Shown here one piece after another: positions 1 to 5,138 of a stretch of DNA of 8,205 bases. Below the pieces are notes generated by a model that was not told the DNA's origin, searched no databases, and worked only from the letters and a program-made list of their open reading frames with translations. The position numbers and the translations under genes are program-made. The DNA comes from Bryobacterales bacterium (GTDB taxonomy: Bacteria > Acidobacteriota > Terriglobia > Bryobacterales > Bryobacteraceae), in contig PKZC01000250.1 of assembly GCA_003132905.1 (NCBI GenBank), positions 2,769 to 10,973 of the forward strand, written 5' to 3'. The first letter of the stretch is position 1. Each line of letters opens with the position of its first letter.

Positions 1-692
1 GTCACCTTTTCGAAATGGAAACCTTGCTCTATCAACCGCGGCAAAAGTTCGCGAACCGCTTGGAGCGTGACACCAATGTCGGGGCGGTGTTCGAGAACTC
101 GGCCATCGTGCAGGCAGAGAATCGCGCCATTGACCGCGCCCCGCAGCAGGCGCGAGACAACAGCAGGTGTCTGCCGTTTCCAGTCTAACGCAATGGTGCT
201 CCACGTCACGCCGGTGAGACCGAGGCGCTTTTGAGCTGGCCGAAGACCGAACCAGCGCACGCCGTAGGGCGCGCGAAAATAGCGCGGACGATGTCCCGTG
301 GCGTCTTCGATGGCTTGTTGCGCGGCGCTGAGTTCGCGATCGATGAAGGCCGCCGATTTAAGCGCCAATAGCGGATGCGAATCGCTGTGGTTGCCGATTT
401 CGTGTCCAGCTCCGGCCACCTCGCGAGCCACGCCGGGCAGCCGTCGAACATTGGCTCCGCATTCAAAGAACGTAGCCGGAGCGCTGTAACGGGCCAGGAT
501 TTCGAGCAGTTCGGGCGTGGATTCGCTGGGCCCGTCGTCGAAGGTGAGAGCGATAGCCGGCCGGGCAACCGGACCGCGGTGGACCGAAGGAGCGATCCAG
601 GAACAGGAAGGGACGCGTACCGCATATCCGAGCGCTCCCGCCGACACCCCCGCCGCACCCAACGCAGTTTCCAAAACCTGGACCAGATCCAT
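1..692 (-). CDS. NodB-type polysaccharide deacetylase, C-terminus cut by window edge
   Basis: Reading the minus strand from an ATG at 692 gives 230 codons open to the left edge. Likely a carbohydrate esterase family 4 enzyme that removes acetyl groups from a cell-wall or surface polysaccharide. Visible NodB motifs: TFDDG (residues 50-54, catalytic base and metal Asp), HSDSH (102-106, metal His pair), RAPYG (140-144), a DW pair (170-171) and LHDG (194-197). Residues 9-26 are a mildly hydrophobic Ala/Gly-rich stretch before the domain, so the protein may be membrane-anchored and face outward; this is inference. The domain is nearly complete, so probably only a few C-terminal residues are missing. 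No good Shine-Dalgarno precedes the ATG, so the start is moderately sure. An intrinsic terminator lies only about 34 nt upstream, leaving little room for a private promoter. Substrate cannot be told from sequence. Confidence 0.9.
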   Translation of the reverse strand, partial: MDLVQVLETALGAAGVSAGALGYAVRVPSCSWIAPSVHRGPVARPAIALTFDDGPSESTPELLEILARYSAPATFFECGANVRRLPGVAREVAGAGHEIGNHSDSHPLLALKSAAFIDRELSAAQQAIEDATGHRPRYFRAPYGVRWFGLRPAQKRLGLTGVTWSTIALDWKRQTPAVVSRLLRGAVNGAILCLHDGRVLEHRPDIGVTLQAVRELLPRLIEQGFHFEKV

Positions 693-726
693 ATCAGCTG
701 CTTGGGTAAGCGTAGCAGGCAGGACG

Positions 727-760
727 AAAAAAAGCCGGGCGCTGGTGGGCGTCCGGCTTA
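727..760 (-). terminator. Intrinsic terminator after the molybdopterin-binding gene
   Basis: On the minus strand AAGCCGG (759-753) pairs with CCGGCTT (738-732); after one A/C mismatch, CGC (751-749) pairs with GCG (742-740), closing a 6-nt loop. Seven T residues (733-727) follow directly. This is a textbook Rho-independent terminator for leftward transcription, 55 nt past the stop at 815. It sits just ahead of the deacetylase start at 692. Confidence 0.88.
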
Positions 761-814
761 AGGGGCATCCAGGGGCGCGAAATGAGGACCGGCCCGTGGA
801 ATGGAGTGAAGAAA

Positions 815-1786
815 TTAGGCCAGCAATCCGCCGTGCCCCAGGCAGGCGACTTCCCAGCCAGAAACACGGTAGCGAGCCAGCATGGGCGGCAGCATCAAAT
901 CCACGACGTTTGGCTTCGCGGACCGGAAGCAACCTGGAGCGGACACAATCGGGACATCGTCTTTGTAGCCCAACAAGAAAAGATTGCCGGGCTCAACGGG
1001 GGCGAGGAAACGTTCTATATGACACCCGGCTTTCACCATAGCGCGCCCGATCACATCATCCGGTCCAGCGGGGGCTGTGGTGGATGCAACCAGCACGGTG
1101 GTTGGTTTCGCGCGAAGAAGGTGCTGGAGCGAACGGGCGACAGCGCTCTCCTCTTCGACCGAAGAGAGGACAAAACTGGCGCTGGTTCCGATACGATCCA
1201 AACGTTGGCGCATAATATTTTCAAATAACTGCCGGGCACGTTCGCCATTGGCTGGATCGGTGTATAGAATAGCCACGGCGGGACTGCGGACAGGGCGGGC
1301 CTGTAATATGGGGCCTCTTTCTTTAACGATCGAAATCATGGCGTCGAGTTCCGGCTTGGCTACCGCAAAGGGAGTGCTTTTGACGGTGGCCACCCGTTGC
1401 CCGGCGCGCGCATAGGAAAAGTTGAGAGACGTGGCGATGGCCATGCTGGCCGTGCAATTGATTTGCTTCAACAGCTCATCGTCCACCAAAACGCAGCACG
1501 CCTCGGTGGTAAACAAGTTCGCCCTTCCCCCAGCGGCAAGACGGATTTCGAGCGCTCCACAGCCTATTTCGCTCGCGACCTGCATGACAGCGTCGTCCTC
1601 GCCAATTTCGCCTTCTTCGAGCTCGGTAACCCAGACCTGATTCATGCCTTCGGTCTCGAGCATCCGAGCATCTTCTTCGCTGATCACGTGGCCCTTGGCA
1701 AGCAACTTCTTGCCGCCGGCACGAAATATCGTGCAGCAAAGTATCCGTCCGGTTGATTCTTTTACGCCAATGGTCTGTGCCTTCAT
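815..1786 (-). CDS. Stand-alone molybdopterin-binding (MoeA/MogA-fold) protein
   Basis: A 323-residue protein. Residues 1-75 resemble the N-terminal part of MoeA-like proteins (a TGRIL segment, then the ISEEDARML and GEIGEDD segments). Residues about 168-305 form the MoCF_biosynth fold: a strand at 170-175, a D-D-V-I segment (243-246) in the place of the usual GG-x-S-x-G-x-x-D loop, and VEPGNLFLLG to APGCFRSAKPN (264-293), the equivalent of the proline-rich PGKP and LPGNP loops. It ends in HGGLLA. From family knowledge, the closest match is the N-terminal half of the molybdopterin-binding/nucleotidyltransferase fusion found near xanthine- and CO-dehydrogenase-type enzymes. A role in handling or inserting molybdenum cofactor is therefore likely, but no molybdoenzyme gene is in the window. 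The ATG at 1786 has a GGAGG ribosome site and its own promoter upstream; a strong terminator follows. Confidence 0.82.
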   Translation of the reverse strand: MKAQTIGVKESTGRILCCTIFRAGGKKLLAKGHVISEEDARMLETEGMNQVWVTELEEGEIGEDDAVMQVASEIGCGALEIRLAAGGRANLFTTEACCVLVDDELLKQINCTASMAIATSLNFSYARAGQRVATVKSTPFAVAKPELDAMISIVKERGPILQARPVRSPAVAILYTDPANGERARQLFENIMRQRLDRIGTSASFVLSSVEEESAVARSLQHLLRAKPTTVLVASTTAPAGPDDVIGRAMVKAGCHIERFLAPVEPGNLFLLGYKDDVPIVSAPGCFRSAKPNVVDLMLPPMLARYRVSGWEVACLGHGGLLA

Positions 1787-1796
1787 AGACCGATGA

Positions 1797-1805
1797 TCCC
1801 TCCCC
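1797..1805 (-). promoter_or_regulatory. Ribosome binding site of the molybdopterin-binding gene
   Basis: The minus strand reads GGGGAGGGA, with a core GGAGG at 1803-1799, about 10-12 nt ahead of the ATG at 1786. It is the strongest Shine-Dalgarno in the window and supports that start. Confidence 0.7.
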
Positions 1806-1831
1806 GGAGTACTAGCTAAGTATGTTTACAA

Positions 1832-1837
1832 ATTATA
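1832..1837 (-). promoter_or_regulatory. -10 box (TATAAT) for the molybdopterin-binding gene
   Basis: A perfect TATAAT on the minus strand in the 132-nt gap between the acetyltransferase stop and the ATG at 1786. The predicted start of transcription is near 1825, giving a leader of roughly 39 nt that contains the GGAGG site. No good -35 box is visible; TGGCTT at 1859-1854 with a 16-nt spacer is the best and it is weak. With the terminator at 727-760, this makes the gene look like a single transcription unit. Confidence 0.6.
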
Positions 1838-1861
1838 CACAGGCGTAGTGAGAAAGCCAGG

Positions 1862-1889
1862 GAAAAATCTCAATGTCGTGTCGAAATTT
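1862..1889 (-). terminator. Possible weak terminator after the acetyltransferase gene
   Basis: On the minus strand AAATTTC (1889-1883) can pair with GAGATTT (1871-1865) with one G-U pair across an 11-nt loop, followed by two more T residues. The stem is AT-rich and weak. It lies 30 nt past the stop at 1919 and just before the next gene's promoter, which is where a terminator would be expected. Confidence is low. Confidence 0.3.
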
Positions 1890-1918
1890 GCAAGCAAAGG
1901 TGAAAGTCGCGCGCAAGA

Positions 1919-2425
1919 TCAATCGCGCTTGGGATTGGGAAGCTGGACTAGTTCGGAGCCGGAATCGAGGGGTAAAGCATACACAACATCGGGTCTAAGG
2001 GCTTTCAATACAGCGATTTCGTCGCAGGACTGGAACTTCGGACACGACAGGCAATCTTTCCAAACCTTCAGTGGCAGCAGTCCACAATCTACTTGCTGGA
2101 AACCTAGCTTACTAAAAAAATCAGCTGCATAAGTAAATGCGAATATTGAATGCAGATCGTTGTGAATCGCCTCTTTCTCCAAGGCTTCTATCAGGAGAAC
2201 ACCTACACCCTGCTGCTTCACCGCTGGTGCTACGGCTAAAGACCTTATCTCTCCGGATGTGGGTGTGTAAAAGTGCAGCGCTCCGCATCCCAGCAGTTGT
2301 GACCCCGCGTATATAACCGCGAAATCTCGGATGTTCTCCGACATTTCAAACTCTGTCCGCGGCAGCATAATGCCGTCGGCAGCGTAACTATTGATCGAGC
2401 CCAGAAGCGCGGGAATGTCGCGCAT
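1919..2425 (-). CDS. argA: GNAT-type N-acetylglutamate synthase (short ArgA-like)
   Basis: Probably transfers acetyl from acetyl-CoA to glutamate, the first step of arginine synthesis. From the ATG at 2425 it has 168 residues. Marks of the short NAGS family: MLPRT (20-24), ENIRDF (30-35), a GCGALHFY strand (46-53), EIRSLAVAP (59-67), the acetyl-CoA loop QQGVGV (71-76), FFSKLGF (103-109) and a C-terminal VWKDCLSCPKFQSCDE block (121-136) with cysteines at 125, 128 and 134. It follows argB by 90 nt on the same strand, which fits the role. The ATG has AAGG five nt upstream, but the reading frame stays open above it and encodes SLTIRKAF, which looks like the missing first beta strand of a GNAT fold; no ATG, GTG or TTG lies there. 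GC is about 50% by hand count over 1921-2400, against about 60% in the argB and argC lines I counted. Another GNAT substrate is possible but less likely. Confidence 0.85.
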   Translation of the reverse strand: MRDIPALLGSINSYAADGIMLPRTEFEMSENIRDFAVIYAGSQLLGCGALHFYTPTSGEIRSLAVAPAVKQQGVGVLLIEALEKEAIHNDLHSIFAFTYAADFFSKLGFQQVDCGLLPLKVWKDCLSCPKFQSCDEIAVLKALRPDVVYALPLDSGSELVQLPNPKRD

Positions 2426-2438
2426 AAAGGCCTTGCGT

Positions 2439-2461
2439 ATTGTCAGGCTTTCTCTGACAAT
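2439..2461. repeat. Perfect 8-bp inverted repeat upstream of the acetyltransferase ATG
   Basis: On the plus strand ATTGTCAG (2439-2446) is the exact reverse complement of CTGACAAT (2454-2461), with a 7-nt spacer. In leftward mRNA this would be a hairpin ending 13 nt before the ATG at 2425. It has no T tract, so it is not a typical terminator. It could be an mRNA hairpin acting on translation or stability, a protein-binding dyad, or chance. Confidence 0.6.
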
Positions 2462-2515
2462 CTTGAGTCGGGAACTCGCCTCTGAACTAGAACGAGCGGT
2501 AACTCCGAGAGCATA

Positions 2516-3307
2516 CTAGGCATTCGACACTCCCACCGGAGCAACCAGTCGAGTGCCGCATGGCTCGCCCAACAGCAGTTTTCCAACGATTCCGGGAGTG
2601 GCGCCCGGAGCAATTACGACCTCGGTTGTTCCGGTTTGAAGCGCTTCCACGGCCGATTCCAGCTTCGCCCGCATGCCGCCGCTGGCGACTCCGGACTCGA
2701 TAAGTTGCCGGCATTGATCCGAATTTAATGTGGAATAGATAACATTATTCTCGCCCTTGACGCCCTCGACGTCCGTCAGGAACAGCAATTTGTCCACTCG
2801 CAGGGCACCCGCCACCGACACCGCCATCTGATCCGCGTTGACGTTGAAGAACTGGCCCTGACGATCGCCTGCCAGACAGGCCACCACCGGCAAGTATTTC
2901 AGCTCGATCAGTGACTCAAGCAGACGCGCGTCCGAGCGTACTGGCTTCCCCACCCAACCTAGTTCCTCGCTCATCTGCCGGGCTTCGGTGAGCAATGCAT
3001 CCATTCCGCTCAGCCCAACCGCCGGGACGCCGCAAGCAACGAAGGCCGCTACCAGTTCCTGGTTCACCGCGCCTGCCAGAACTTTGACTACTGCGTCCAG
3101 CACTTCGGGCGTTGTGACGCGGAGACCGTTCACAAAGCGGCTTTCGATGCCGAGGCCGGTAAGGTAGCGCGTCATTTGCTTACCGCCCCCGTGCACAACG
3201 ACGGTCTGCAGGCCTTGCTGAACTGCAGTGGAGATTTCGGACGCCAGCCGTTGGCGCGATTCCGCGGCGTCGAGCAAAGTGCCGCCCAGCTTGATCAGGA
3301 CCTTCAA
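2516..3307 (-). CDS. argB: Acetylglutamate kinase
   Basis: Phosphorylates N-acetylglutamate with ATP, the second step of arginine synthesis, in the cytoplasm. The 263-residue protein shows the amino-acid kinase fold: IKLGG at 5-9 with Lys6, HGGGK at 39-43, Arg63 in FVNGLRVT, NVNAD at 155-159, LFLTDVEGV at 175-183 and SGGMRAK at 209-215 with Lys215 near the ATP phosphates. The start is TTG at 3307, inside the argC stop (TTGA, four-base overlap), implying translational coupling. The protein begins almost directly at the first kinase strand. Arginine-inhibited relatives carry an extra N-terminal helix, so by family knowledge this one is probably not feedback-inhibited by arginine. Length is normal and all key residues are present. 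Confidence 0.97.
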   Translation of the reverse strand: MKVLIKLGGTLLDAAESRQRLASEISTAVQQGLQTVVVHGGGKQMTRYLTGLGIESRFVNGLRVTTPEVLDAVVKVLAGAVNQELVAAFVACGVPAVGLSGMDALLTEARQMSEELGWVGKPVRSDARLLESLIELKYLPVVACLAGDRQGQFFNVNADQMAVSVAGALRVDKLLFLTDVEGVKGENNVIYSTLNSDQCRQLIESGVASGGMRAKLESAVEALQTGTTEVVIAPGATPGIVGKLLLGEPCGTRLVAPVGVSNA

Positions 3308-4314
3308 AGCAGGCCCGCCGTTTCCTCGCAGCCCAAGATCAGGTTCATATTTTGGATGGCTTGGCCCGCGGCGCCTTTCACCAGATTGTCGATAACGCTG
3401 ACAATGACAGCGCGTCCAGTGGCGGGGTCGAACTTGAACCCGATATCGCAGAAGTTAGTGCGATTGACGGCCGACAGGTCGGGCAGGGTGCCGGGCTGGT
3501 AAAGCCGGACGAATTTCTCGGTCTGGTATTGACGAAGGTAGACGTCGAGGAGCTGCTCGGCCGACTTGATATTGCGCGTCCGCACGTAGATGGTTTCAAG
3601 GATGCCCCGATCGATGGGGAGGAGATGCGCTGTGAAGGTGAACTCGGGCTCGTCGAGACCCGAGACCATTAACACTTCGGCCACATGGCGGTGATCCAGC
3701 ACTGAATAGGCGGAGAAATTGTCGGTGACCTCGCAAAAGCTGGTTTTGAGGCTCGCCTTGCGTCCTGCGCCGCTCACTCCGGATTTGGCGTCGCAAATAA
3801 TTCCGGCGGATCGATCGGCCACCCCGCTCGCGATCAAAGGTTGGATCGCGAGATTCGCCGCCGTGGGATAACAGCCCGGATTCGAAATCAGGCGCGCACC
3901 GCGAATGCGCTGGCGGCAGAACTCCGGCAGGCCATAAACCGCCTCGCCCAGCAGTTGTGGCGCGGTGTGCTCCTGTTTGTACCAGCGCGAATACGTGGCG
4001 GCGTCGCGCAGACGGAACGCGCCACTGAGATCGATTACCTTGGCGCCGGCATCGAGTAAGCCCGGCGTAAGATCCATGGAGACTTCGGGCGGCGTAGCGA
4101 GAAACACGACTGCGAGACCCTCGGCGCGCACAGAGTCGGAATGAGAGGGAGCGCGGCGAAGCTGCGGATGATTGACCGGCGCCGGCCGGGTTCCCGGATC
4201 CTGCCGATGTTCCAACAGGACCGGCTCGACGTTAGGATGAGAACCGAGCAGGCGAACGAGTTCGACGCCACTGTACCCGCTGAAGCCGACCACGCCTGCC
4301 TTATATTTATTCAT
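3304..4314 (-). CDS. argC: N-acetyl-gamma-glutamyl-phosphate reductase
   Basis: Reduces N-acetylglutamyl phosphate to the semialdehyde with NADPH, the third step of arginine synthesis. Counting from the GTG at 4317 (337 residues), the Rossmann nucleotide loop GFSGYSG is at 11-17, the catalytic Cys149 lies in SNPGCYPT (145-152), the catalytic His is in DHRHVAE (208-214), and the C-terminal signature DNLVKGAAGQA is at 310-320. Two adjacent starts are possible, GTG at 4317 and ATG at 4314. I prefer the ATG, which gives 336 residues. It is the first gene of an argC-argB-acetyltransferase operon, with a TATAAT box only 12 nt ahead, so the mRNA would have almost no leader. Length and residues are normal. 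Confidence 0.97.
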   Translation of the reverse strand: MNKYKAGVVGFSGYSGVELVRLLGSHPNVEPVLLEHRQDPGTRPAPVNHPQLRRAPSHSDSVRAEGLAVVFLATPPEVSMDLTPGLLDAGAKVIDLSGAFRLRDAATYSRWYKQEHTAPQLLGEAVYGLPEFCRQRIRGARLISNPGCYPTAANLAIQPLIASGVADRSAGIICDAKSGVSGAGRKASLKTSFCEVTDNFSAYSVLDHRHVAEVLMVSGLDEPEFTFTAHLLPIDRGILETIYVRTRNIKSAEQLLDVYLRQYQTEKFVRLYQPGTLPDLSAVNRTNFCDIGFKFDPATGRAVIVSVIDNLVKGAAGQAIQNMNLILGCEETAGLL

Positions 4315-4325
4315 CACTCTGAATA

Positions 4326-4331
4326 ATTATA
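4326..4331 (-). promoter_or_regulatory. -10 box (TATAAT) of the argC operon
   Basis: A perfect TATAAT on the minus strand. The expected transcription start is near 4319-4320, so the leader ahead of the argC ATG at 4314 would be only about five nt. The -35 region is poor; TTTAGT at 4354-4349 with a 17-nt spacer is the best candidate. Confidence 0.6.
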
Positions 4332-4359
4332 CTATGTACCAGCTGAAAACTAAAACTCT

Positions 4360-4376
4360 GGATAGCCGGACTATCC
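4360..4376. promoter_or_regulatory. 17-bp dyad upstream of the argC promoter
   Basis: On the plus strand GGATAG (4360-4365) and CTATCC (4371-4376) form a perfect 6-bp inverted repeat around CCGGA. Its centre is about 49 bp upstream of the predicted argC start site, a common place for an activator or repressor to bind. It does not match the ArgR/AhrC box as I know it. It could also be chance. Confidence 0.35.
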
Positions 4377-4476
4377 GAAAGGTGAGACCGTCCCGCGCGA
4401 CCGACGAATGCATCCGCATAGAATCATAGGCATACGTAAGCTTTCGACGTGGAACTCTAGCTGCTAATCCTTGCAG

Positions 4477-4548
4477 GCTGGGACGCGGCTCGGATCCAAC
4501 CCCGGGGCCCCGTGCCATCGAGAGCCCCACCCCCGGGCCGCTCCCAGC
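4477..4548. repeat. Long GC-rich imperfect stem-loop past the methyltransferase stop
   Basis: On the plus strand GCTGGGA (4477-4483) pairs with TCCCAGC (4542-4548). After a one-base bulge (C4484), GCGGC (4485-4489) pairs with GCCGC (4537-4541), and TCGG (4490-4493) with CCGG (4533-4536) including one wobble on this strand. Inside, GGGGC (4504-4508) can pair with GCCCC (4524-4528). The result is about 16 paired positions plus an inner helix across 72 nt. It starts 14 nt past the methyltransferase stop. No T tract follows on either strand, so it is not a standard intrinsic terminator. It may be a 3' mRNA stabiliser, a factor-aided terminator, a small structured RNA or a REP-like repeat. Confidence 0.6.
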
Positions 4549-4562
4549 ATCGGTCTCAAGTC

Positions 4563-5138
4563 TTAGCTTGGCTTCAGCGCCACCAACTCGGCCACTGCGT
4601 GCCGATGCGCCGATTCTCCCGGCTCACCTTCCCGATAATGCAAGATGCGCCAACCCTCAAAAAACGAACCCAGCTCTCCCGGATAAGCGCGGGTCGGCGT
4701 GCCCTGGGGCTGATCGGCATCCGTAACGTGCACGATCATGATCAGCAGTCCGCCGGGCGTGAGTGCGGATTTCATCACAGGGATTAAACTGCGTTGGAGA
4801 AAATAACAGGACAGAACCAGGTTGAAGCTTTGCGGCGGAACTTCAAATTCGCCGGCTTCGAGATCGGCAACCTTTGCATCGATCGCATCCATCAGCAGAT
4901 TTCGTTCGCGCGCTCGGCCCAGCAACAGATCGATAGCCACCGGCGAGCCGTCTACCGCCGTAACGTCCCAACCGTGCTCGGCCAGATAAAGGGCGTTGCG
5001 GCCTGCGCCCGCGGCTAAATCGAGCGCCCGGCCAGGCGTAAGTCCGCCCGCGAATTGAACCACCAACGGCGCTGGATTCTCAAAAACTTGTTCGCCCGAG
5101 CGATAGCGTTGGTTCCAGTCTTCAATTCGACCGGGCAT
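4563..5138 (-). CDS. Class I SAM-dependent methyltransferase, substrate unknown
   Basis: A 191-residue protein from the ATG at 5138. It shows a Rossmann methyltransferase core: motif I ALDLAAGAGRNA at 38-49, the acidic residue after strand 2 at Asp63 in VDGSP, FNLVLSCYFLQ at 105-115 as the motif after strand 4, and a LTPGGLLIM strand at 126-134. The opening RIEDWNQRYRSGE (4-16) is typical of the small TehB/Methyltransf_25-like group. The substrate cannot be told. An in-frame TTG at 5156 would add six residues, but the family usually starts close to the W-N-x-R-Y segment, so I chose the ATG. The gene overlaps the argD end by 17 nt, which points to coupling, although no known arginine or folate step needs a methyltransferase here. 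Its ribosome site is weak. Confidence 0.85.
   Translation of the reverse strand: MPGRIEDWNQRYRSGEQVFENPAPLVVQFAGGLTPGRALDLAAGAGRNALYLAEHGWDVTAVDGSPVAIDLLLGRARERNLLMDAIDAKVADLEAGEFEVPPQSFNLVLSCYFLQRSLIPVMKSALTPGGLLIMIVHVTDADQPQGTPTRAYPGELGSFFEGWRILHYREGEPGESAHRHAVAELVALKPS

Larger units (their letters stand above)
4318..4562. other. Intergenic region ahead of argC (245 nt)
   Basis: Holds, from right to left, the long GC-rich stem-loop, about 100 nt with no recognised feature (4377-4476), the 17-bp dyad, and the argC -10 box. A short open frame on the minus strand (4327-4530) shows no familiar protein and is very likely spurious. No tRNA fits: no T-loop sequence of the GTTCRA type lies in the right place. 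Confidence 0.6.

Noticed and set aside
206..1041. Long open frames on the plus strand and in another minus-strand frame (for example 517-1041 plus, 206-658 minus)
   Set aside because: They lie over the deacetylase and molybdopterin-binding genes, whose motifs are clear. Their translations are arginine- and serine-rich with no family features, as expected from shadow frames in GC-rich DNA.
4327..4530. Small minus-strand open frame of 67 codons between the methyltransferase and argC
   Set aside because: It overlaps the argC promoter and the stem-loop, has no ribosome site of note and shows no recognisable sequence.
4477..4548. tRNA gene suggested by the 7-bp GCTGGGA/TCCCAGC end pairing
   Set aside because: No T-loop consensus, D-arm or anticodon arm fits on either strand.
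4383..4558. TGAGACCG (4383-4390) and CGGTCTCA (4551-4558), a perfect 8-bp inverted pair enclosing the long stem-loop, like ends of a small mobile element
   Set aside because: An 8-bp match across this span is fairly likely by chance, there are no flanking target duplications, and no transposase is nearby.
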